NCBI GenBank assembly: GCA_024225395.1
Contig: JAAEMR010000009.1
Span: forward strand, 1 to 60,993
Length of the DNA: 60,993 nt
Source of the DNA: Gammaproteobacteria bacterium
Lineage (GTDB): Bacteria > Pseudomonadota > Gammaproteobacteria > GCA-001735895
Direction: 5' to 3'
This document shows, one piece after another, positions 8,864 through 17,545 of this stretch; the stretch's first letter is position 1; each line of letters opens with the position of its first letter. A model generated the notes under the pieces. The model was given only the letters and a program-made list of their open reading frames with translations, was not told where the DNA came from and did no database searches. Both the position numbers and the translations under genes were made by a program.

Positions 8864-9433
8864 TTGATTGGAACAGGACCCCGGCGTTATTGTTATCAAT
8901 ATCCGGGGCGTTCTGAATACTGTTTAAAGATTCCAAAGCCCAGGAAAAATGGTTATCTACAGCAGAAACGGGAAGTGAAATATTATCGACAACTGGCCAG
9001 AAGGAATGCGCCTTCTGAACGTATTACTCGATTTCATGGTTGCGTAGAAACAAACCTTGGCACCGGCTATATCTACGACCTGATTCGAGATAATGATGGT
9101 TCGATAGCGAAACAATTTATTGAATATTTAAAACAGTACCCGGAAAGAAAATCTGAGTATTTTGTAATGTTAGACGTTTTTGAAAATTATTTGTTCGAAA
9201 ATAGAGTTATTTTTTATGATTTAAGTCTGTGGAATATTTTATGCCGTAAAAGCGAAAACGGGTCTCTGGAACCTTTTATAATTGATGGAGTGGGGGATGT
9301 CGTTGCTATACCGATTCTAAATTTATCCACAAGACTGGTAAAACAGAAACAACAACGACGATGGATACGAATGATCAGGAAAATAGAAAAACAATTTGAC
9401 TGGATGACCGAATATAAAAGACATTATTGCTGA
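8864..9433 (+). CDS. YrbL-like protein (PhoP-regulated network family)
   Basis: A 189-residue protein with the opening IGTGPRRYCYQYP and later YDLSLWNILC and FIIDGVGD. These match the YrbL family, which has a protein-kinase-like fold with N and D positions resembling the catalytic and metal sites. Function is unknown in any species; in enterobacteria it is PhoP-controlled. The start is uncertain. Only TTG at 8864 is available in frame because TGA lies at 8849-8851, and relatives have about eight to ten more residues before the GTG motif. Either a TTG start is used or the N-terminus is damaged. The 3' end overlaps the decayed heptosyltransferase on the other strand by 10 bases. Confidence 0.7.
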   Translation: MIGTGPRRYCYQYPGRSEYCLKIPKPRKNGYLQQKREVKYYRQLARRNAPSERITRFHGCVETNLGTGYIYDLIRDNDGSIAKQFIEYLKQYPERKSEYFVMLDVFENYLFENRVIFYDLSLWNILCRKSENGSLEPFIIDGVGDVVAIPILNLSTRLVKQKQQRRWIRMIRKIEKQFDWMTEYKRHYC

Positions 9434-10231
9434 AGCAGTATAATCTCATCAAGTTGAGGCTTTACCATTTCTACAGTGATACTTTGCATGACCTTAGAGT
9501 CTCTTACTCTTTCACCCCAGCGAGCTTCATCGATTTCTTTAGCGTTAAATCTTTACAAAGCGACAGGGTAACTGTTAACTGTTTGTTGAAAAGCTATTAA
9601 TATGGGTCTGAACGTTCCGGGTTGCTGCTGGCACTGCTGAAGAATATCCTGGGTAAACTTTAGTTCTTCTGCAGCCGGGACACCGGTAAGTATGATGTTA
9701 ACATCCTGTTGCATTAAGTAGTTGATGACTTTTGCATAATTCTGTTGTGGCCAGTTTCGCCAGTTATTTTTTCGTGCACTGCTGCAGGGGTTGATAATGA
9801 CGGTAGACTTATTCCGGATTTGCTCTTGTGCGTAGTGCTGGCTGTCTTCATCGGATTTTTAACAGCCAGTCCATGTTGCGCCTGTCGATGCCCGGCTTTT
9901 CAATAAACTGAAAAATGTATCTACAATATGGACCCGGTCTGGACCTTCGGTATGCTGATTACAAAATAACCCGTGAAAATCCCGTTAGAGTTTTATGTAG
10001 ATTTTTTTATATTCGGCTAATCCATTTTTTATTAAAAATAATAAATTCAATACCGGGTAAAGATTTAACCAGCTGGTATTTGATAGTGCCGATAATCCAG
10101 CTGATTTTGGTGTCGGGTCATTGTTGTTGCAAAGTGGCAATGACCGGTAACATATGAGTCACATCGCCGATGGCTGACAGCTTTAAAATACACAGTGATC
10201 GGGGTGACTGTTGAAAACTTGTTGCACTCAT
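9424..10231 (-). pseudogene. Decayed heptosyltransferase (GT9) pseudogene
   Basis: Reverse-strand translation from ATG 10229-10231 gives MSATSFQQSPRS and then LKLSAIGDVTHMLPV, the classic heptosyltransferase N-terminus, ending at TGA about 37 codons in. A shifted frame continues with KISWIIGTIKYQLVKSLPG and stops again. Another frame holds TVIINPCSSARKNNWRNW followed by VNIILTGVPAAEE, the usual mid-protein nucleotide-sugar strand. Near the end RWGERVRDSKVMQ and ITVEMV, the family C-terminus, run to TAA 9424-9426. The catalytic DTGPMH-type segment is absent and about 70-90 residues seem deleted at each of two places. The clear leftover blocks suggest fairly recent loss. No intact heptosyltransferase lies in this window. 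This fills the gap between the YrbL-like gene and gmhA. Confidence 0.92.
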
Positions 10232-10252
10232 TGGATTTTTTAATGGATATTT

Positions 10253-10846
10253 TTACAGCCGCGGGAATAAATTGTTTTCAACTATTTCGCAGAGAATATG
10301 ACCGATAAGAATATGGCATTCCTGAATACGAGGTGTGTTGTCGGATGGTACATTCAGACAAATATCGGCACTGTCCTGAATAGCTCCGCTATCACCTGCC
10401 AGCCCGACTGTATAAATACCGGCCTGACGACAGGCTTCGATGGCTTTTAGAATGTTCGTTGAATTTCCAGAAGTTGAAATACCGATAAAAATATCTCCAT
10501 CTTTACCGTTGGCTTCAATTTCACGGGAAAATACCTCGTTGAAGCTATAATCATTTCCAGCGGCAGTGATCACTGAATAATTTGTGGCCAGTGCCATGGC
10601 TGGCAGGCCAGGGCGTTCAAAATTAAAACGACACACAAACTCTGCGGCAATATGTTGAGCATCTGCCGCACTGCCGCCATTGCCGGCGATCAACAGGCGG
10701 TTACCTCGATGAAACATGTCAATACAGCGATTACTAACATCATTTATTTTTTTGATTAATTCAGCATTTTGTAGCAGGCTGGTTTTTAAATCGATGGATT
10801 GCTGAATCGTATGTCTAATGAAAGAACTATGATTGATTTTTTCCAC
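10253..10846 (-). CDS. gmhA: GmhA, sedoheptulose-7-phosphate isomerase
   Basis: Converts sedoheptulose 7-phosphate to D-glycero-D-manno-heptose 7-phosphate, the first step to ADP-heptose. The 197-residue SIS-domain protein shows GNGGSAADAQHIAAEF, the GISTSGNSTNILKA phosphate loop and the C-terminal TPRIQECHILIGHILCE helix with the active-site residues (E and H) of the family. Length is normal. It lies downstream of the heptosyltransferase remnant's start on the same strand, so the two may once have been separate units. It is divergent from kdkA with an 82-base gap. Confidence 0.95.
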   Translation of the reverse strand: MEKINHSSFIRHTIQQSIDLKTSLLQNAELIKKINDVSNRCIDMFHRGNRLLIAGNGGSAADAQHIAAEFVCRFNFERPGLPAMALATNYSVITAAGNDYSFNEVFSREIEANGKDGDIFIGISTSGNSTNILKAIEACRQAGIYTVGLAGDSGAIQDSADICLNVPSDNTPRIQECHILIGHILCEIVENNLFPRL

Positions 10847-10928
10847 TTAATTTTGGCCGATGTTAAAGTTACCGTTACTTTACCGAAGAGTCAGATACAA
10901 TACCATCTGAATAAAGCTATCTTAAATC

Positions 10929-11645
10929 ATGTCATTTAACCAGCATATTATTAAACAGTCTGAATCTATAGCCCACCAGTTTAGGGCGAATGATTTTGAC
11001 CTGTCTTACTGGCGACCAAAAAAAGACACGGTGGAACTTGCTGGTGGTCGTGGAGCCAGTCAAAAAATACTCATCGATGAGAAATTTTATGTGTTAAGAC
11101 ACTATTTACGCGGAGGTTTTGTAGCGCATTTTTTGCATGACCAGTACTTTTGGACCGGGCTAAATAAAACCCGGCCATTTCTGGAGCAAAAAGCTATAGA
11201 ACAGGCATTGTTACATAATCTACCTGTACCTGAGGTAGTGGCTTTTAATGTACAAAAGCAGGGACTTTTTTACCGGGCATCCATCATCAGTCGATATATA
11301 AACAACCAGGGTACGCTGGCAAGTTTTTTGTACAATAATGAAATGTCTGACAAGTTATGGACTGAATTAGGCAAACTGATTAAACGATTACATCAGGCAA
11401 ATATCTTTCATGCCGATTTAAATGCAAATAATATTTTGATCGATGAAACAGGGAAGTTTTATATTATTGATTTTGACAAAGCGGAGATTATTTCTTCAAT
11501 GGCTGTTTCAGCCGAAAAAAATGTTCACAGGCTCTTACGTTCACTAACAAAAATTCAGAATTCAAGGCAGGAAAGGAACCTGTCTTTCTATTTTGATTCA
11601 AGTCAGTGGCAGTTTTTGCTGGATGGTTACGATGTGGAAAATTGA
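10929..11645 (+). CDS. kdkA: KdkA, 3-deoxy-D-manno-octulosonate kinase
   Basis: Phosphorylates the inner-core Kdo of lipid A-Kdo at position 4 using ATP. The 238-residue protein has a WaaP/KdkA kinase-like fold with FHADLNANNILID (catalytic loop, D and N) and YIIDFDKAEI (metal-binding D). The N-terminal RGGFVAHFLHDQYFW segment is typical of KdkA. In many species kdkA sits next to waaA; here the two are separated by the peptide/protease pair at 11785-13644. KdkA is common in bacteria with a single phosphorylated Kdo, in place of heptose-based phosphorylation, which is of interest beside a dead heptosyltransferase. Confidence 0.9.
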   Translation: MSFNQHIIKQSESIAHQFRANDFDLSYWRPKKDTVELAGGRGASQKILIDEKFYVLRHYLRGGFVAHFLHDQYFWTGLNKTRPFLEQKAIEQALLHNLPVPEVVAFNVQKQGLFYRASIISRYINNQGTLASFLYNNEMSDKLWTELGKLIKRLHQANIFHADLNANNILIDETGKFYIIDFDKAEIISSMAVSAEKNVHRLLRSLTKIQNSRQERNLSFYFDSSQWQFLLDGYDVEN

Positions 11646-11784
11646 AATAATCCAGAAGAGATAATCCTTTTACAAAAGTAAAGTAGTAAATTTTTTAAGC
11701 AGCTTGTCATAATTTTAAAGCCAGTGTAGGATAAATTGACTATCATGAGGATAGTTCTTAAATTTAATAACAAGGAGCAATGGA

Positions 11785-12162
11785 ATGATGTTAAGTGTTA
11801 TATGCAAGAAAATACCTAATCGTAATATTCGAGTACTTACTGATCTAGAGGTATTAGAGGTTAGTGAGGGTAAAAGGATTGGTAGAGGTTCTAATCGGTT
11901 TAGATCTCAAGCCGGAAATGGAGGGCTTCCTGCCGGTTGTCCTACTGGCCAATCAATGCAATTGCAAGGTATTAGCGTTTCCACCACTAGTTATACAGGG
12001 AGTGTTTCTGCAACAGTTGCAGTAATACCAAGTGGTACTGTTACTGCAAATGCCCCTGCTACAACTACTGTCAAATCTTATGTATGTGTACCTTCTTCTG
12101 CACCAGCACCTAAAATTCCACAGCCAGAGGCATCTGATAAAGAGCAAGATGAAGATGGATAG
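11785..12162 (+). CDS. Small protein with a bacteriocin-like leader, family not recognised
   Basis: A 125-residue protein I do not recognise. A strong Shine-Dalgarno (AAGGAG at 11772) lies 7 bases before ATG 11785. Residues 18-34 (LTDLEVLEVSEGKR) resemble the L-T-x-x-E-L-x-x-V-S-G-G leaders of double-glycine bacteriocins, although the expected GG is replaced by EG. The body is rich in S, T, A, V and G, with two cysteines (AGCPTGQ and SYVCVPSS) about 45 residues apart and a proline/acid-rich tail ending in EQDEDG. There is no membrane segment or Sec signal. It is AT-richer than its neighbours and is followed by a hairpin and then a secreted aspartic protease. It could be a RiPP or bacteriocin precursor, or just a small surface protein. 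Confidence 0.6.
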   Translation: MMLSVICKKIPNRNIRVLTDLEVLEVSEGKRIGRGSNRFRSQAGNGGLPAGCPTGQSMQLQGISVSTTSYTGSVSATVAVIPSGTVTANAPATTTVKSYVCVPSSAPAPKIPQPEASDKEQDEDG

Positions 12163-12195
12163 TTGTTTCAGCATGGTTTAAATTTTATTTATATA

Positions 12196-12233
12196 TCAAG
12201 GTAGAAAGCTTTAATTAAGCTTTCTATCCTTGA
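12196..12233 (+). promoter_or_regulatory. Long hairpin between the peptide and protease genes
   Basis: TCAAGG-TAGAAAGCTT and its complement meet in an AT loop with one bulged base, giving about 17 paired bases. It follows the peptide stop by 34 bases and precedes the protease start by 23. No long T run follows, so it could be a partial terminator or an mRNA-stabilising stem that raises peptide output over protease output. That role is inference. Confidence 0.65.
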
Positions 12234-12255
12234 TTTAGAATGTCCTTGTTTTATT

Positions 12256-13644
12256 ATGCTGAAATATTTTTTTCTGATACTACCTATATTTTTATTTGTT
12301 GCCCTAGCTACCAATGCTAGTTCTCAAAGCAACGGATTTGAAAAAGAAAATTTGTATACCGAATTTTTATCTGGTCGGTTATATAATATTCCTCAAGATG
12401 TTCTCACTTTGCAGGATGATAGTGTGCAAACTCTACTTCTTAAGGCATCCTTACATTATAAAAAGAATCGCTTTCAAGTAGCCCGGGAAAATATTCTTTT
12501 TGCTATGAGTAAAGATAATGTCACTTTAGTTGATAGAATGTTGTCAATATCATTGTTAAAAAATATGTATCTTTTAGATAAAGATAAACAAGAATTTTTA
12601 ACAGCTATTAATGATTCTAGGAACCTTGAAGCAGTGAGAGAAATATCTCACAAGAGTGATTTTAATACACTAATTGCATTAAAAAATGAGTTAATGAATG
12701 GGCTTTTACCTACCATAGAGTTTGGGAAAGCTAAACCTATCTCCTTTGATGGTGCTCCAAGAGAAACCTTGCATGGAAAAATTGATTCTCTCAATACTCG
12801 GCATCCTATTCCGGGCTATTTTTTTCAAATTCGATTTAGAGATAAAACAAATAACCATTTATACTATTGTTCTGTTGATACAGGATCACAGGATAGTTAT
12901 TTTCCTAAAGAAATTATTAATCCCGGTGGTGGAAAACAAATAGAAAAAGGTAATCTACCAATTGTTGTGAGTATTGGTGTTGGGGAAAATAGACCTGATA
13001 TTCAAATTATCAGAAATAACCACTTGACCATAGGTAATATTCAGTTTTCACAATATCCTTTTGTTATTACAAAGTTAAAAGAAATTGCATTTGATAATCA
13101 AAATTGTTTGATAGGGTTACCAATATTACTGGCAGGTAAAACGGTACTTTTTCATAGTCAGAGTAACTATATGAAGTTGGGGGGGGCTGCCCAAGCAACA
13201 AGCTCTTTTAGCAAAATACCCATATCTATTTCTGCTGAAGGATTATTGTTGGTGGAAGCTAAATATAGGGCAGAATATTTACCGGTTATCATTGATACAG
13301 GTGCTAGCCTTAGTGGATTAAATCGTTTCTTTCATTCCAGAAAAGATGAAAAAAATGATGAAGTTTATTATTACGGTGACCCAATCTCTCATTATGTATT
13401 AAAAAATTTTGAATTATTCTTGGGTGATGCAGGCGTTAAAACACCTTATACGGTTGTCGATTTTACTAATTATTTAGGTAATGTTATTTATCCGGAAAGT
13501 TACTTCCAGCATTTTGGTTTAATCGGCAGAGATATCCTCGGGCAATTTCAATGGATAGGTTTTGATTTTACAAAAATGGAAATGTATCTGGGGCCTTTAC
13601 GTGAAGATAGTTATACTTATAAACAACAGGCCTCGATTGACTGA
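12256..13644 (+). CDS. Secreted bilobal aspartic protease (retropepsin-like, two DTG sites)
   Basis: A 462-residue protein with a hydrophobic Sec signal (residues 1-22, cleavage near NASS-Q). An alpha-helical, TPR-like stretch runs from about 30 to 150. Two similar lobes follow. Lobe 1 has DTGS at residue 208 and CLIGLPIL near 284. Lobe 2 has DTGAS at residue 347 and GLIGRDIL near the C-terminus. Each pair is the catalytic Asp motif plus the hydrophobic-hydrophobic-Gly motif of clan AA peptidases, so the two lobes together could form one pepsin-like site or two retropepsin sites. The protein likely acts in the periplasm or outside. It is AT-rich like the peptide gene just upstream, 93 bases away. 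A processing role on that peptide is conjecture. Confidence 0.8.
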   Translation: MLKYFFLILPIFLFVALATNASSQSNGFEKENLYTEFLSGRLYNIPQDVLTLQDDSVQTLLLKASLHYKKNRFQVARENILFAMSKDNVTLVDRMLSISLLKNMYLLDKDKQEFLTAINDSRNLEAVREISHKSDFNTLIALKNELMNGLLPTIEFGKAKPISFDGAPRETLHGKIDSLNTRHPIPGYFFQIRFRDKTNNHLYYCSVDTGSQDSYFPKEIINPGGGKQIEKGNLPIVVSIGVGENRPDIQIIRNNHLTIGNIQFSQYPFVITKLKEIAFDNQNCLIGLPILLAGKTVLFHSQSNYMKLGGAAQATSSFSKIPISISAEGLLLVEAKYRAEYLPVIIDTGASLSGLNRFFHSRKDEKNDEVYYYGDPISHYVLKNFELFLGDAGVKTPYTVVDFTNYLGNVIYPESYFQHFGLIGRDILGQFQWIGFDFTKMEMYLGPLREDSYTYKQQASID

Positions 13645-13670
13645 TACTTCGAATGTTTGGACTTATTAAT

Positions 13671-14906
13671 TTAATTCAGACGCTTTTCAATAATACCTAG
13701 ATACTTTTCAAGTATATGGCTCTGAGATTGCACCACTTTTCTGGCATTTTTTGAAAGCTTTATTAAGCCATCGGGGTTATCAAGTAAGAATGGAATTTTC
13801 TCGGCTAACTGATCTATTCCAGATACCTGAATGATAGCCTTGTGCTGGCTTAGTAATGCAATATCTTGCTTGATATTTGCATCGCCTGGACCAGTGATTA
13901 CTGCTTTGCCCAGTCTTGCGGGTTCCAGTACATTATGGCCTCCGGTTGAGTCGAAAGAGCCTCCCATGATGATCAGTTCGGCGTATGCCATAAAAGTCTT
14001 TAATTCTCCCAGTGTGTCTGCCAGATAAATTTCAGTGGTTGGTGTAATAGTTTCGCCCAGACTGCGTTGTTTAACATCCAGCCCTATAGCAAGTAACTCG
14101 ACAAGAATTTCCCTGGCTCGTTGAGGGTGACGTGGAGCGATCACGACCAGTTGTTTTAGCGCTAATGTCTTTACAATTTCTGCGAATAACTTTTCCTCCG
14201 GGTGATGAGTTGATGCAAAAAGAATATAAGGTCGTTGTATGAGTTTCTCATATTCATCCGTAGAAACAGCATGAGCATATTTAAGGTTACCCGCTACGGT
14301 TATCTTTGACTTGTCAGCACCCATAGTGATCAGGTTCTGAACATCCTGCTCGGTTCTGGTGAGGTACTGATCAAAATACGTCAATGTGTTTTTTAATAAA
14401 TTTTTAGTCCATTTTGATGTGTCCAGACTTTTGTCTGACAATCTGGCATTTATTTGGATCAAGGTGACGCCAGCTTGTTTCGCCTGATAAAGGGTTTCCG
14501 GCCACAGTTCGGTTTCAGCGATCAAAGCCAGCTTGAAGTCAAAGTGTTTAAAAAAGTGACTGCTTAGCGGGAAGAAGTCTATGGGTATGGCTGTTACCTG
14601 TATTGTGTCAGGTAGTCGATGTATTGCGTGTTGATAACCGGTCACGGTAAACGTTGTGACCACAATGCAATAGTCTTTGTGCAACCGTTCAACCAGCGGT
14701 TTGATCAATTCGACTTCACCGACTGAAGCGGCATGAACCCAGATGCATTGTTTTAATCTGGTATCCGGGTAAAAGCCTAAACGTTGCCATAAAAAATTAA
14801 GCTGGCTGTTTTTCACTGCCTGCCACAGCGCATGTAAAACCCACACAGTAAAAAAAGCAAAAGAGAACAGTCGGTAACTAAAAGCAGGTTTAGAGGTTGA
14901 CATCAA
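13671..14906 (-). CDS. waaA: WaaA (KdtA), Kdo transferase
   Basis: Transfers Kdo from CMP-Kdo to the lipid IVA disaccharide at the inner membrane. The 411-residue protein begins with a membrane anchor (about residues 10-28), then the family segment IWVHAASVGEVE, whose glutamate is the catalytic base. AETELWPETL and the C-terminal MGGSFDSTGGHNVLEPA, which binds CMP-Kdo, are clear. Length is normal. Its start overlaps lpxL by 4 bases, so the two are translationally coupled. Mono- or bifunctionality cannot be told; a nearby KdkA often accompanies a monofunctional WaaA. Confidence 0.96.
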   Translation of the reverse strand: MMSTSKPAFSYRLFSFAFFTVWVLHALWQAVKNSQLNFLWQRLGFYPDTRLKQCIWVHAASVGEVELIKPLVERLHKDYCIVVTTFTVTGYQHAIHRLPDTIQVTAIPIDFFPLSSHFFKHFDFKLALIAETELWPETLYQAKQAGVTLIQINARLSDKSLDTSKWTKNLLKNTLTYFDQYLTRTEQDVQNLITMGADKSKITVAGNLKYAHAVSTDEYEKLIQRPYILFASTHHPEEKLFAEIVKTLALKQLVVIAPRHPQRAREILVELLAIGLDVKQRSLGETITPTTEIYLADTLGELKTFMAYAELIIMGGSFDSTGGHNVLEPARLGKAVITGPGDANIKQDIALLSQHKAIIQVSGIDQLAEKIPFLLDNPDGLIKLSKNARKVVQSQSHILEKYLGIIEKRLN

Positions 14907-15829
14907 TAGATGGCGGGTTCACCCGCTGGCCGGGTTTTGAAACGTTGGTGCACCCACATGTACTGATCTGGGTTTTGACGAACAAACTGTTCAATGGAAG
15001 CATTGATCGCTGTGGCATCAGCCAGGTCATCGCCACTGGGAAAATTATCCAGCGGTGGTTTTATCCACAAAATATAACCACTTCCATCAGCTTTTCTTTC
15101 CGGGTAATACGGTAGCATGACGGCTTTACTGGACTCGGCCAGACGGCTACTGGCGGTAATGGTGGCCGTTGGAATTCCAAAAAACGGAGCAAAAACATTT
15201 CTTTCCCGTGCAAAATTCTGGTCAGGAGCGTACCAGGTCGGGATCAGGTTGCGAATGCCCTTGATCATGCGTCGGGTATTTTTACGTGAGATCACATCGA
15301 CGAAGTATCCCTTTCGTTTAGTGTATAAAAGGCTGTCGAAAAGCTGGTTTTTCTGGGTGCGATACATAACCTGGAGGGGAGAATATAAAGCCAGCAAGCG
15401 GGCGCCTAATTCAAGACTGGTAAAGTGACCACTGAGTAAAATGACGGCCTGTTTGTTTGCGAGGCATTTTTCGATATGTTCCAGTCCTCGCACTTCAATC
15501 AGTGGTTTCAAGCGTTCAGGTTTCCACCACCAGCACATGGAGAGTTCCAGTAAAGAAATTCCCAGGTTTTCATAAGCTTTATTTTTTATCTGATTACGTT
15601 CTTCATTTGTTTTTTCAGGAAAGCAAAGTTGCAGGTTGGTATCAACCACATTTTCACGTTTACCTGCAATTTTATGAATCAATCGACCTAAAGATCGACC
15701 TGTTCCTAGATGAACAGAGTAGGGAAATAAAGTAGCCAGTCTCAATAAACCAATTGTTAACCACATTAACCAGAATTTTGGATGCAGGTAGTCAGTGGCT
15801 TTAAATTGTATTGACTTGTGTACAGCCAT
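14903..15829 (-). CDS. lpxL: LpxL-family late acyltransferase of lipid A
   Basis: Adds a secondary acyl chain to Kdo-lipid A from acyl-ACP. The 308-residue protein has an N-terminal membrane segment (about 18-36) and the HX4E catalytic dyad at H135-FTSL-E140 within SGHFTSLELG. PDQNFARERNVFAPFFG is another family block. LpxL, LpxM and LpxP cannot be separated by eye. It is encoded just before waaA in the direction of transcription, with a 4-base overlap. Confidence 0.92.
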   Translation of the reverse strand: MAVHKSIQFKATDYLHPKFWLMWLTIGLLRLATLFPYSVHLGTGRSLGRLIHKIAGKRENVVDTNLQLCFPEKTNEERNQIKNKAYENLGISLLELSMCWWWKPERLKPLIEVRGLEHIEKCLANKQAVILLSGHFTSLELGARLLALYSPLQVMYRTQKNQLFDSLLYTKRKGYFVDVISRKNTRRMIKGIRNLIPTWYAPDQNFARERNVFAPFFGIPTATITASSRLAESSKAVMLPYYPERKADGSGYILWIKPPLDNFPSGDDLADATAINASIEQFVRQNPDQYMWVHQRFKTRPAGEPAIY

Positions 15830-15854
15830 AGCGCAGGTTATATCAAGTCAGTTT

Positions 15855-17168
15855 TTATTTAGATAGCCACTGGTTGATGGCAGGAATATCGTTTTCACTC
15901 AGCAGACCTGCAGCCTGCTTTAATCTCAGGGTATTGATCAGATAAAGGTAGCGAGCTGAAGCATAATCACGTTTGGATCGAAAGGTTTCACGAAGTGAAT
16001 TTAATACGTCGACTGAGGTTCGTGTCCCTACATCAAAACCTGCTTCGGTGGCTTCCAGTGCAGCTTTGGTAGAAATTACAGCCTGTTCAAGGGCTCTAAC
16101 CTGTTCAATGCCGGAAACAACAGCAAGGTAAGCATTTCTGGTTTGCTGGTTGGTCAGTCTTTTTTGTAAAAACAGATTGTTCTGGGCTGCAGCAAAATCG
16201 GCTTCGGCCTGACTGATCGCTGCACCGGTTCGACCTCCTGTATATAAAGGCATATTAAGTTGCACACTTAATGTTAATTCGTCGGTGTCAAAACTTCCTG
16301 AAACATCACTGTCAATCGCATTAGCCTGATAATTAGCCACCAGATTTACTGTTGGATTTCTTCCTGATTTTGCAATCCGCCGATTTTCGTTAGCAACCTG
16401 CAGGCCGGCCTGGGCTGAAGTAATATTGAGGTTATTTTTCTGAGCCTGTTCCACCCATGCGGAGCGACTGGCTGGCTCAGGAATCACCAGGTCTACTGTT
16501 TCTCCCAGTGGGGTGAGTTCTTCGTTTAAGGGTTGTCCAATGATGAGTTGTAGAGCTTCACGTGCATTAACCAGATCATTATCAGCAATAACCACCTGAA
16601 ATAATGCAAAGTCATAGGTTGCCTGGGCTTCCTTGACATCGGTGATAGCGATTAAGCCTACTTCAAAGCGTTTTTTAGCCTGTTCAAGCTGACGACCAAT
16701 GGCATTTTTCTCTGCCTGTACAAATTCTACGCTGTCCTGTGTAGAGAGGATATGAAAGTAGGCTTCAGTGGCTCGAATTATTAAATCCTGTTGAGCAGAT
16801 TTAAAGTCAGCTTCAGCTTTAAAAATATTGGCTTCAGCGGCATTTGACCGGGAAAAAGTCTCTGCGTTATAAAGGTTTTGTGACAGGCTTAATGACAGCC
16901 CTGCAATGCTTCGTTCATCATTGGTGGAGAGCGTATTGCCGCTGTCCTGGAATGTTGCATTTGCACCCAAATTTATTTGAGGTCTATTTGCTGACTGTGC
17001 CTGAGGCAGTATATAGCGAATGGAATCCAGCTGATTCCTGGCAATCATCAGTTGAATATCACGTTCCTGGGCAAGGTTCAAAGTTTGAACCAGATCCATT
17101 GCCTGTGAAGAGGTGTGAAAAAATGTGACTATAGCGGTAGCCAGGAAAAATCCGATACGGTGTTTCAT
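15855..17168 (-). CDS. tolC: TolC-family outer membrane channel
   Basis: A 437-residue outer-membrane efflux protein. A Sec signal (residues 1-23, cleavage near SQA-M) is followed by two homologous OEP repeats of long helices and beta strands. Typical blocks are NAETFSRSNAAEA, the AKKRFEVGLIAITDVKEAQATY motif region near 180 and its duplicate EAGFDVGTRTSVDVLNSL near 380. It forms the trimeric exit duct for RND or ABC exporters and type I secretion. The divergent-type order methyltransferase, rhodanese, tolC is a known gammaproteobacterial arrangement. The half-sized exporter at 18997 is a possible but unproven partner. Confidence 0.94.
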   Translation of the reverse strand: MKHRIGFFLATAIVTFFHTSSQAMDLVQTLNLAQERDIQLMIARNQLDSIRYILPQAQSANRPQINLGANATFQDSGNTLSTNDERSIAGLSLSLSQNLYNAETFSRSNAAEANIFKAEADFKSAQQDLIIRATEAYFHILSTQDSVEFVQAEKNAIGRQLEQAKKRFEVGLIAITDVKEAQATYDFALFQVVIADNDLVNAREALQLIIGQPLNEELTPLGETVDLVIPEPASRSAWVEQAQKNNLNITSAQAGLQVANENRRIAKSGRNPTVNLVANYQANAIDSDVSGSFDTDELTLSVQLNMPLYTGGRTGAAISQAEADFAAAQNNLFLQKRLTNQQTRNAYLAVVSGIEQVRALEQAVISTKAALEATEAGFDVGTRTSVDVLNSLRETFRSKRDYASARYLYLINTLRLKQAAGLLSENDIPAINQWLSK

Positions 17169-17215
17169 GTTTGGTCTCAGTGATAAATTAGTGTGTGGCT
17201 TATTTTTTAAGCTTT

Positions 17216-17530
17216 CTAGTATATATCCATTGTAACATCAACGTCTCTTGCCCAGGCATCTACACCACCATCCAGGTTGATTGTATTGTTAATGCCGTGA
17301 TGCGTCAGAAAATTGATAACCTGCAGGCTGCGAATGCCATGATGGCAGATAATGACATATTCGGGGGACTCATGAAACAATTTCAGTGATGTCGGCACCT
17401 GATTCATAGGCAGTAATTCACTGTTATCCAGCCGACAGATTTTAAATTCCCAGGGTTCGCGTACATCAATCAAACGCGGTTGATGTGTTTTCAGGTATTC
17501 AGCTAGCTGTATTGCATGGTAGCGCTGCAT
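17216..17530 (-). CDS. Single-domain rhodanese (thiosulfate sulfurtransferase-like)
   Basis: A 104-residue rhodanese domain. The active-site loop is CHHGIRS (C-x-x-G-x-R), with the catalytic cysteine at about residue 61, preceded by IDVREPWEF, the family's structural D-x-R-E motif. No signal peptide, so it acts in the cytoplasm. Such proteins carry sulfane sulfur; GlpE is a relative. It lies 47 bases upstream of tolC and 15 bases downstream of the methyltransferase gene on the same strand. In a sulfur oxidiser it could take part in sulfur trafficking, but the placement is conserved in non-sulfur oxidisers too. Confidence 0.88.
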   Translation of the reverse strand: MQRYHAIQLAEYLKTHQPRLIDVREPWEFKICRLDNSELLPMNQVPTSLKLFHESPEYVIICHHGIRSLQVINFLTHHGINNTINLDGGVDAWARDVDVTMDIY

Positions 17531-17545
17531 GCATTTTAAGGTCGC

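Noticed and set aside
9915-10157. 80-aa open frame on the + strand
   Set aside because: It is a shadow of the heptosyltransferase remnant on the other strand.
16844-17128. 94-aa frame opposite tolC
   Set aside because: Antisense shadow; tolC is clearly the real gene.
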